A stretch of DNA of 11,653 nt from positions 1-11,653 of the forward strand of contig JAITOM010000091.1 of assembly GCA_031289975.1 (NCBI GenBank), in the 5' to 3' direction. This DNA is from Methanobrevibacter sp. (GTDB lineage: Archaea > Methanobacteriota > Methanobacteria > Methanobacteriales > Methanobacteriaceae). A program made the translations under genes and the position numbers. The notes below the pieces were generated by a model. It worked only from the letters and a program-made list of their open reading frames with translations. It was not told the origin of the DNA and did not search any database. Positions 5,571-11,653 of this stretch are shown one piece after another (the stretch's first letter is position 1; each line of letters begins with the position of its first letter).

Positions 5571-6821
5571 TTACTTTTTTTGGAATGATTTTATTATCAT
5601 TGTTCTAAATACTATTAAAAGAATTAGAATAATACCAATAACAGTTTGTATATTGCCCATTACAGTAAGAATAAATGGATTTAAAGGTAAATGCCATGGT
5701 GGAGATGTTCTATATTCTAAGAGAGGAGTAAAATATACACCAACAGCCCTTAAATCTTTTCTAACATTAATATCTTTTGGTTCCACATAATTCACACCTA
5801 TAAGTAAACCACTTCTAATAGCTGCATTAATTGAATCTGTGATAGCATTAGTATCATAACCATTTTTTTTAACAGATGATTTAACAATTTCAGTAGTAGT
5901 TTGAGGAATTCCAGGCATGTCAGAATAAACTGTAACGGATGTTGAATTACCTGAAGAATAAATTGCATTTTCCAAACTTTCATAAGCATAAACGATATTT
6001 AAAGGTGTACCATCATTAGGACATGTAGTATAACCCTCTGCTGCTGGATATCCAATATTCCAACCACATTTAGGACAAATTTTTGTATACGGTTGACTAA
6101 TTGGATAACCATAACTATCTAATTCTGTAGGTGTAAACATGTCCCCTGTTGTAACACCAGTAATTAAATTAAGTGCTCCTCCACCGTGTTCTTCACCAGA
6201 ATCAATAGAAACTTCTTTAAAAACATCCCCCATAATTGTTGTTGCGGAATAACCATCTCTTATCATTTTACCAATATTTAAAGCTGTTTCTTCCCGTACT
6301 TTGGGGGCTGTTCCATACTTAGGATTACCTAATGAATTTCTTAAATGAATAATAGCTCCTTTTTTACCTTGAGGTAAAGTTGTAAGGCCTCCAGCATGTG
6401 GAGTCACAGTAATATCCCCATTATCTTCCACTTCCACAACGTATGCATCGAATGAACCGCCTATAGCAATACCAATATCTGATCCACCCACTAAAATACG
6501 GTCTTCTGAACTTGCTACTGATGCGGCTTGAGCTGCAGTACCACCTCTACTTAATGTAATAGCAGCGCTAACAAGTGAATACAATCTTAACTCTTCTGAT
6601 CCCTCACCTCCAGATAGAATAGCATAGTTATGAAGTTTAGACATTAAAAATGTAGATTGAAACATGTTTTTAGCATATGACATACTACCAGCAGCAGCAC
6701 CATTTGAATCATTACCTGTGGGGTCTGTAATTATAATAACATTCATGGTTGCAGCTACATTTCCAATTACTAAAAAAAACATTGAAAAAATCAATAATAA
6801 CATTAATAACTTTTTTTTCAA
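5571..6821 (-). CDS. Exported, C-terminally anchored protein with zinc-ribbon-like motif, function unknown
   Basis: I do not recognise a named family for this 416-residue protein. It has a clear signal peptide (KKKLLMLLLIFSMFFLVIG, likely cleavage after Ala24) and a C-terminal membrane helix at about 386-408 followed by KSFQKK. The mature part should therefore face outside with its tail anchored in the membrane. Residues 65-225 are rich in Gly, Ala and Ser (GGSDIGIAIGG at 112-122, EEHGGGALNL at 210-219). Cys249 and Cys252 in CPKCGW and Cys267 in CPNDG make a three-cysteine zinc-ribbon-like motif, with Asp270 where a fourth Cys is usual. The start is a TTG chosen because GAGGAGA precedes it at good spacing; the next ATG (6803) would shorten the signal peptide. 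It follows the 146-residue gene by 42 bp and is probably in the same operon. Confidence 0.7.
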   Translation of the reverse strand: MKKKLLMLLLIFSMFFLVIGNVAATMNVIIITDPTGNDSNGAAAGSMSYAKNMFQSTFLMSKLHNYAILSGGEGSEELRLYSLVSAAITLSRGGTAAQAASVASSEDRILVGGSDIGIAIGGSFDAYVVEVEDNGDITVTPHAGGLTTLPQGKKGAIIHLRNSLGNPKYGTAPKVREETALNIGKMIRDGYSATTIMGDVFKEVSIDSGEEHGGGALNLITGVTTGDMFTPTELDSYGYPISQPYTKICPKCGWNIGYPAAEGYTTCPNDGTPLNIVYAYESLENAIYSSGNSTSVTVYSDMPGIPQTTTEIVKSSVKKNGYDTNAITDSINAAIRSGLLIGVNYVEPKDINVRKDLRAVGVYFTPLLEYRTSPPWHLPLNPFILTVMGNIQTVIGIILILLIVFRTMIIKSFQKK

Positions 6822-6863
6822 ACTATCTCCTCTGTTTTTATTAATATTAATAGGCTAATTGAT

Positions 6864-7304
6864 CTAATGAGTTGAATTTTCATCATAACGAATTGCTCCT
6901 GCGAAATCTTCGACAACATTTACAACAACGATTCCTGTTTGATTATCTACTTTAACATTAGCAGCTACAATAGGTTGAAGTTTAGTACCTTGAATTGTTG
7001 ACATTGTAGCATAAAGTTCAGCATTGTGTATGGCATCATCTAAAGGCAAAGATCTTTTAGAAGTTATTAGCATACTTCCTTTTATATAACTACCAACTCT
7101 AAAACCAGCACTTGCAACATTTTGTTTTATAACATCTACTGAAACAATATCATTACCTTTGATCATAATTCCTGTAATCGGAATACCATCTGCATCATGA
7201 TAAGATGAAGCAAATGAGACATAATTAATCAATCTTCCTGAGAAAATCAGCATGAAAGCAAGTAATAATATTATTAATGTATCTCTTCTAACTTTTAAAA
7301 ACAT
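6864..7304 (-). CDS. Membrane-anchored protein of unknown function
   Basis: This is a 146-residue protein with one N-terminal hydrophobic helix (about 8-25, after MFLKVRRD), which serves as an uncleaved anchor or signal. The rest (31-146) is a soluble, beta-rich domain with segments such as GIPITGIMIKGNDIVSVDVI and LQPIVAANVKVDNQTGIVVVNVV, presumably outside the cell. I do not recognise the family. It is the first gene of an operon with the 416-residue exported protein 42 bp downstream, and the shared topology suggests they work together in the envelope. A GGTG site five bases before the ATG supports the start, and two tandem TATA boxes lie about 35-65 bases upstream. The operon diverges from lonB. 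Confidence 0.7.
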   Translation of the reverse strand: MFLKVRRDTLIILLLAFMLIFSGRLINYVSFASSYHDADGIPITGIMIKGNDIVSVDVIKQNVASAGFRVGSYIKGSMLITSKRSLPLDDAIHNAELYATMSTIQGTKLQPIVAANVKVDNQTGIVVVNVVEDFAGAIRYDENSTH

Positions 7305-7340
7305 ATTGCACCATTTAAATGTTGTACTTTAAACTGATTA

Positions 7341-7378
7341 TTATATATCCTAATTCTTATTATATATCCTAATTCTTA
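7341..7378 (-). promoter_or_regulatory. Tandemly duplicated BRE/TATA promoter of the envelope operon
   Basis: TTATATATCCTAATTCTTA occurs twice end to end, exactly (7341-7359 and 7360-7378). On the minus strand each unit reads AATTAGGATATATAA, a BRE-like then TATA-like sequence. The proximal box is centred about 40 bases before the ATG at 7304, giving a leader of roughly 14 bases that carries the GGTG site. The distal box would start transcription 19 bases further upstream. Confidence 0.6.
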
Positions 7379-7397
7379 TTTATTAATTATAATTTAA

Positions 7398-7533
7398 TAT
7401 AGTCATTATGGAAATATTCTTAGATTTTAAGGATGATTCTTTTATTAAGTTATTCAATTTTAAATGTCATAAAAATCTATAATTTTAAATTTTAAAAAAG
7501 TTATTTATTAAGAACTTTATCAAAATTACTATA
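7398..7533 (+). mobile_element. MITE copy 3, internally deleted (136 bp), inverted
   Basis: Both terminal repeats are present, TATAGTCATTATGG at the left and CAAAATTACTATA at the right. The inside matches about the first 90 and last 45 bases of copies 1 and 2 read in the opposite orientation; the central part (about 75 bp) is missing. It lies between the envelope-operon promoter and lonB and could affect either promoter region. It encodes nothing. Confidence 0.75.
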
Positions 7534-7612
7534 CAATAAAAAGCAATTTTATAACTTATTATTTAATTTTATAAATAATGAAAATAAATTATTATATTCA
7601 TTTTATGATTAA

Positions 7613-7629
7613 AAAATTAGTATATTAAA
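7613..7629 (+). promoter_or_regulatory. Possible TATA promoter of lonB
   Basis: AAAATTAGTATATTAAA is a BRE/TATA-like sequence about 58 bases before the ATG. It would give a leader of about 30 bases containing the GGAGG site at 7671-7675. The surrounding sequence is so AT-rich that other boxes are possible. Confidence 0.3.
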
Positions 7630-7670
7630 TTTATGTTAACTATTTAATTAAAAATAATCCAAAATAACTT

Positions 7671-7675
7671 GGAGG
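7671..7675 (+). promoter_or_regulatory. Ribosome site that fixes the lonB start
   Basis: GGAGG ends eight bases before the ATG at 7684. It lies inside the extra codons that a TTG start at 7669 would require, so the ATG is preferred. Confidence 0.8.
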
Positions 7676-7683
7676 CAAATCAA

Positions 7684-9738
7684 ATGGAGAGTAATGAAAA
7701 ACAGATTGAAAATGAGGACATTGAAAATGAGAATGATAAAAATATAAAAAGTTCAAATGATTCTCAAAATAATAAAACTGTTCTTGAAAGTCAAGATAAT
7801 AATCAGAATCCTAAGTCTAAGATTGATGAAAAATGGGATGATGAAGGAGCAATGTTTAACCATAAGAATATTGCAAGTTCTAAAGATATTAATGTACCCC
7901 CATTACTTATTGATCAAATTATTGGTCATGAAGAATCTGTTGATACCATAAAAAAGGCAGCTAAACAAAGAAGAAATGTGCTTCTCATTGGAGAACCTGG
8001 GGTTGGAAAATCTATGTTAGCTAAAGGAATGGCTGAACTTTTACCTCATGAAGTATTAGAAGATATATTGGTCTATCCAAACCAGGATGACAATAATAAT
8101 CCAATTATTAGTTATGTTCCAGCAGGTGAAGGCAAAAAAATTGTAATGGCTAATAAATCCATGTTGAAAGGATACGATGAAAAGAAAACTTTTGTTATGG
8201 TAATTTTAATTGGTGGAGTGTTAGTTTTAGGATTTTATTACAATCAACCACTCTATGCTATTATAGCCGCTCTTTTAATAATCTTTATATTCATGCAAAT
8301 AAAACCTCGAACAGTTTCACTTTATCCAAAATTATTGGTTGGTAATGAGAATAGAAAATTTGCTCCTTTTATTGATGCCACTGGGGCTCATGCAGGTGCA
8401 TTACTTGGTGATGTAAGACACGACCCTTATCAATCAGGAGGATTAGGTACTCCAGCTCATGAACGTGTAGAAGCAGGGATGATACACAAAGCTAATAAAG
8501 GTGTTCTTTACATTGATGAAATAGGTACATTGAGTATTAAAACCCAACAAGAATTATTATCTGCAATGCAAGAAAAGAAATATTCAATTACAGGACAGAG
8601 TGAAACAAGTAGTGGAGCAATGGTAAGAACCCAAGCTGTTCCATGTGATTTTGTTTTAGTTGCATCAGGTAACATTCAAGTTCTTGAAGGAATGCATATT
8701 GCTATGCGTTCAAGAATTAGAGGATATGGTTATGAAGTTTTCATGAAAGATTCAATGGATGATAGTGAAGAAAACAGGGAAAAATTAGTTCAATTTGTTG
8801 CTCAGGAAGTTAAAAACGATGGTAGAATACCTCATTTTGATGTGGATGCATTAGATGAAATCATACGCGAAGCTAAACGAAGGTCTGGTAAAAAAGATGC
8901 ATTAACCTTAAAGTTAAGAGATCTTGGTGGTTTAATAAGAGCATCAGGGGATGTTGCTACAGAAGAACAATCAAAAATTGTAACTGCAAAACATGTTGAA
9001 AATGCTAAAAAATTCTCAAGAACCTTAGAACAGCAAATAGCTGATAGATCAATTGCTCAAAGAAAAGATTATGCTGTTTTCAGACCAGAAGGTGGTAAAA
9101 TTGGTGTTGTTAATGGTTTAGCTGTTATTGGGGATAGAAGTGGTTTAGTATCACCAATTGCTGCTGAAGCAGCTCCTTCTCAAAGTAAAAATGAGGGTAA
9201 AATAATAGCTACGGGTAAACTTGGTGAAATTGCCAGAGAATCCGTTCAAAATGTGAGTGCATTGATTAAGAAAAACACTGGTAGGGATATTTCCCAATAT
9301 GATATTCATGTTCAGTTTTTACAAACCTATGATGGTGTTGAAGGAGATAGTGCAAGTGTTTCAATAGCTGCAGCAGTTATATCAGCTATTGAAGAAATAC
9401 CTCTTGATCAATCTGTTGCTTTAACAGGTTCTTTAACAGTACGAGGAGATGTTCTTCCAATTGGTGGGGCAACAGCTAAAATTGAATCTGCTGCTGAAGC
9501 AGGTATAAAGAAGGTTATAATTCCAAGATCTAACTTAAAAGATGTCATGATTGAAAAAAAATATGAGGAAATGGTTGAAATCATACCAGTAGATACTCTT
9601 AGTGATGTTTTAGAAAATATTTTAATAGAAAGCTCTGAAAAAAGCTCTCTAATTAAAAAAATGAAAAAAATTGGTAATGAATTAATTGAAAAAGCACATA
9701 ATCCATTGACTGGTTATAAGTCACCTGATAAATCTTAA
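7684..9738 (+). CDS. lonB: Archaeal membrane-anchored ATP-dependent protease LonB
   Basis: LonB is the archaeal Lon protease, an ATP-driven hexameric protease fixed to the inner face of the membrane that degrades damaged and regulatory proteins. The 684-residue protein has an acidic, Asn-rich N-terminal tail (1-60) and a Walker A motif GEPGVGKS (103-110). Two transmembrane helices are inserted in the AAA+ domain (about 169-206), the feature that defines the archaeal form. Walker B is LYIDEIG with Asp278-Glu279. The C-terminal S16 protease domain carries the catalytic dyad Ser556 in EGDSAS and Lys599 in GGATAKIESA, 43 residues apart as in other Lon proteases, so it looks active. A TTG lies five codons upstream, but GGAGG at 7671-7675 overlaps those codons and places initiation at the ATG. 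It is transcribed alone; a T-run (9776-9780) follows the gene. Confidence 0.96.
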   Translation: MESNEKQIENEDIENENDKNIKSSNDSQNNKTVLESQDNNQNPKSKIDEKWDDEGAMFNHKNIASSKDINVPPLLIDQIIGHEESVDTIKKAAKQRRNVLLIGEPGVGKSMLAKGMAELLPHEVLEDILVYPNQDDNNNPIISYVPAGEGKKIVMANKSMLKGYDEKKTFVMVILIGGVLVLGFYYNQPLYAIIAALLIIFIFMQIKPRTVSLYPKLLVGNENRKFAPFIDATGAHAGALLGDVRHDPYQSGGLGTPAHERVEAGMIHKANKGVLYIDEIGTLSIKTQQELLSAMQEKKYSITGQSETSSGAMVRTQAVPCDFVLVASGNIQVLEGMHIAMRSRIRGYGYEVFMKDSMDDSEENREKLVQFVAQEVKNDGRIPHFDVDALDEIIREAKRRSGKKDALTLKLRDLGGLIRASGDVATEEQSKIVTAKHVENAKKFSRTLEQQIADRSIAQRKDYAVFRPEGGKIGVVNGLAVIGDRSGLVSPIAAEAAPSQSKNEGKIIATGKLGEIARESVQNVSALIKKNTGRDISQYDIHVQFLQTYDGVEGDSASVSIAAAVISAIEEIPLDQSVALTGSLTVRGDVLPIGGATAKIESAAEAGIKKVIIPRSNLKDVMIEKKYEEMVEIIPVDTLSDVLENILIESSEKSSLIKKMKKIGNELIEKAHNPLTGYKSPDKS

Positions 9739-9855
9739 TTAATTGATCTCATATTCTTAATTTAAATTTTAATAATTTTTCTTAAATTTAAAATGGATTA
9801 ATTAAAAATTATTATTTCTCTATTTTATTAATTTTTTAAATTATTTCACGAATGA

Positions 9856-10976
9856 ATGTTAGATAGGAAAACAATGAGTTTAGATATAATTAATATTACT
9901 TCAGATATGAGTATACAAGATGCAATAAATATTGCGGATATGGGTAGTACTATAATATTATCTGCTGGAGAATATACTGGTGTAGGAAATAATAATATAC
10001 AAGTTAATAAAGAAAACTTAACTATAAAAGCAGTTGAAGAAGGAAAAGTAATTATAAATCCACAGGGAACAAAAAATGCTGTTTTCAATATTAAATGTGA
10101 TAATACAACTTTAGAAAATTTGATCATAAAAGGAGTCACTTGTATCAGTGGAGCAGTGTTAATAAGTAGTAAAAATAACACTATCAAAAAATGTACATTC
10201 ATAGATAACACATCAGAGGGTGCTGGTGCAATATTTAATGATGATGGTGATTTGAATGTTATAGATTCCACTTTCACAAACAATAAGGCAGAAATCACTG
10301 GTGCAATATTTAATGATAATGGTAATTTAAATGTTATAGATTCCACTTTCACAAACAACAAGGCAGAATTTGGTGGGGCAATATTGAGTGATGGAGGCAT
10401 TTAACTATTACATCTTCCACATTCACAAGTAACGATGCAGAAAACGGTGGAGCAATAGCTAATGCTGGAAATGATTTAAACATTAGAGAATCTGAATTTA
10501 AGAGTAACACATCAGGAACTGGTGGAGCAATAAACAATGTTGGGGGTGATTTAACTATTATAAAATCTATATTTGTAAATAACACATCACAAGATTTTGG
10601 TGGAGCAATAGCTAATGATGGGGATGATTTAATTATTAAAGATTCTATGTTTGCTAATAATACTTCGGAATTTGGTGGGGCGATAAATAATGTTGGAGGT
10701 GTTTTAAATATTAAAAAATCCATCTTTAGAAAGAACATATCATGCTATATGGGTGGAGCAATAGCTAATGCTGAGAATAGACTAATTGTTAGAATGTCCA
10801 CATTTACAGATAACATAGCAAAAGATGGTGGGGCAATATTTAATCTTGACAGTAGCTTAAATGTCAAAGGATCCACATTTATAAATAATATTATAGTTCA
10901 TGATGATGAAAATATAAAAGAAAATTATGTCTCTGATAGGGTTAATGTGAAAGGTTCTGTTTTTGATTTAAATTAA
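9856..10976 (+). pseudogene. Frameshifted beta-helix repeat (adhesin-like) protein without signal peptide
   Basis: The gene encodes a right-handed parallel beta-helix protein of the adhesin-like type common in Methanobrevibacter. The N-terminal part (IQDAINIADMGSTIILSAGEYTG...NLTIKAVEEGKVIINPQG) is the usual leading segment of such domains. About nine imperfect repeats of 24-26 residues follow, pattern GGAIxNxGGxLxIxxSxFxxN. The frame from 9856 stops at 10404. The repeats continue from about 10398 to 10976 in the next frame, and comparison with the repeat at 10541-10559 shows one base missing near 10398-10399. Repaired, the product would be about 373 residues. There is no signal peptide, membrane anchor or cell-wall domain, so even the repaired form would probably stay in the cell, unlike typical family members. 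The start is uncertain: ATG 9874 has an AGG six bases before it, while ATG 9856 has no site. A sequencing error is an alternative to real decay. Confidence 0.75.
10225..10374 (+). repeat. Nearly identical 75-bp tandem repeat inside the beta-helix gene
   Basis: The unit starting GGTGCAATATTTAATGAT at 10225 is repeated at 10300, 75 bp (25 codons) later, with only a few differences; the shared core TTATAGATTCCACTTTCAC is identical. It is far more similar than the other repeats of the gene, so this duplication is recent. Confidence 0.85.
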
Positions 10977-11238
10977 AAATAGAGTTCATTTAAACAAATT
11001 CAAACAATAATCTTTTTGGAAAAACTAATTTTGATACTTAATAAATTTATTTAAAATTATAAATTTTTAAATTAAGAGTATGTTTTTGATATTTATAATT
11101 GTTTTATAAAATTATTTAATTTCAGTTTGCACTTTATAAAAATCTGTAATTTTAAAATCTATAATTTAAAACCTATAATTTTAAATATAGTGATGTAAAA
11201 AATGTTTGTAAGTAATCATTATTTTTAAATATCTTATT
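10977..11238. other. Gene-free stretch with a weak MITE-like relic
   Basis: There is no reading frame or RNA gene here. The part 11110-11195 (AAATTATTTAATTT, TATAAAAATCTGTAATTTT, TATAATTTTAAATATAGTG) resembles the interior of the MITE copies, with small internal duplications, but neither terminal repeat can be recognised. It may be an eroded copy. Confidence 0.35.
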
Positions 11239-11448
11239 GTTGAAATTTATTTTCAACTTAGGAGAATATATTCTCTGTTTTTATAAATTTTAAATTAAAA
11301 TTAAATTAATTTTTTAAATAATAATTTTTATTTATTTATTTTTAAAAATAATAATTATAATTTTTTAATTAAAAATTTGACATTTATGATCTAATTTAAA
11401 AAATTTCATTATTGAACTTGTTCAATTAGAAAATCTGAAAGATTTTCT
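11239..11448 (+). repeat. Composite repeat block, uninterrupted copy
   Basis: This is the only copy without MITE insertions. It opens with hairpin Y (arms GTTGAAA and TTTCAAC, 11239-11257), TTAG, and the palindrome GAGAATATATTCTC (11262-11275). It then runs through an AT-rich middle and ends with hairpin Y (ATTGAAC and GTTCAAT, 11411-11426) plus hairpin X (11428-11448). Its left part matches 3380-3435, its middle 3649-3678, and its right part 2449-2545. It thus shows the pre-insertion state of the copy between hypA and hypB. Confidence 0.75.
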
Positions 11449-11534
11449 TTAGTAAAATTTTTTATTTTACTTAGAAAAGCGAAGCTTTTCTTTATTGAAA
11501 TTTTTTATTTCAATTAGAAAATCTTTGATTTTCT
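11411..11534 (+). repeat. Tandem array of three double-hairpin units (41-42 bp period)
   Basis: Three units follow each other, starting at 11411, 11452 and 11494. Each has a Y hairpin then an X hairpin. The Y arms are ATTGAAC/GTTCAAT, GTAAAAT/ATTTTAC and ATTGAAAT/ATTTCAAT. The X hairpins have AGAAAATCT with AGATTTTCT (11428-11448), AGAAAAGC with GCTTTTCT (11473-11491), and AGAAAATC with GATTTTCT (11516-11534), with loops GAA, GAA and TTT. Stems differ in sequence between units yet always pair perfectly. The function is unknown; transcript 3' structure or a mobile palindromic repeat are both possible. Confidence 0.75.
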
Positions 11535-11580
11535 GGGTATGTCAAAAATCCCATGGGAATTAAAATTTTTTCATGGATTT
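11535..11580 (+). repeat. GGGTATG...CCCATGGG repeat and imperfect stem after the hairpin array
   Basis: ATGTCAAAAATCCCATG (11539-11555) is identical to the sequence in the hypB leader (3336-3352). It overlaps the palindrome CCCATGGG (11550-11557). AAATCCCATG can pair with CATGGATTT at 11572-11580 with one bulge. It probably marks one edge of the repeat family. Confidence 0.55.
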
Positions 11581-11653
11581 TCTCTTATTTCTTTTTTTAA
11601 AGATTCAAATATATTTTAACCCAAGTATTGAATTTTATAAATTTTTCCTCGAC

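Noticed and set aside
9846..10738. Minus-strand frames opposite the beta-helix gene
   Set aside because: They are repetitive shadows of the GGAI...SxF repeats and have the composition expected of antisense translation.
10647..10976. Separate 109-residue gene
   Set aside because: It begins in mid-repeat with no ribosome site. The same repeat pattern extends upstream in that frame to about 10398, so it is the second half of the frameshifted gene.
11411..11534. CRISPR array
   Set aside because: The period is about 41 bp and the units are palindromes that differ from each other. There are no identical direct repeats separated by unique spacers, and no cas genes are in view.
11600..11653. Start of another gene at the window edge
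   Set aside because: GAGGAAAA can be read on the minus strand at the edge, but no start codon or open frame follows at a sensible distance within the window.

Overview
The window most likely comes from a methanogenic archaeon of the Methanobacteriaceae, probably Methanobrevibacter or a close relative. The evidence is very AT-rich intergenic DNA, an archaeal membrane-anchored LonB protease, a methanogen-type DUF356 protein, the HypA/HypB nickel-insertion proteins, a beta-helix protein of the adhesin-like kind abundant in Methanobrevibacter, archaeal BRE/TATA promoters, and GGAGG or GGTG ribosome sites. I assign family names from memory of the protein families, not from a search.

Layout. 1-170 holds no gene. 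171-530 (-) is a small DUF192 protein. 661-1817 (-) is a two-gene operon, a LytTR DNA-binding regulator followed by a six-helix DUF3021 membrane protein. This pairing is typical of Firmicutes and looks acquired. 1818-2630 is gene-free and contains MITE relics and a double-hairpin repeat. hypB (2631-3296, -) and hypA (4140-4505, -) follow, separated by about 840 bp made almost entirely of repeats. A DUF356 gene (4557-5060, -) lies just upstream of hypA. 5061-5570 is gene-free. 5571-7304 (-) is an operon of two exported or membrane proteins of unknown function, driven by a tandemly duplicated TATA promoter. A short MITE sits in the divergent space before lonB (7684-9738, +). A frameshifted, signal-less beta-helix repeat gene (9856-10976, +) follows. 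10977-11653 is gene-free and holds a composite repeat ending in a tandem array of double hairpins.

The genes fall into separate jobs: nickel delivery to hydrogenases (HypA, HypB), membrane-associated proteolysis (LonB), a possible signal-responsive membrane circuit (LytTR/DUF3021), and an unknown envelope pair. The most distinctive content is between the genes. One part is a family of terminal-inverted-repeat miniature elements, two of which interrupt a repeat block whose uninterrupted version is also in the window. The other is a family of paired hairpins whose stems change on both sides while keeping their pairing.
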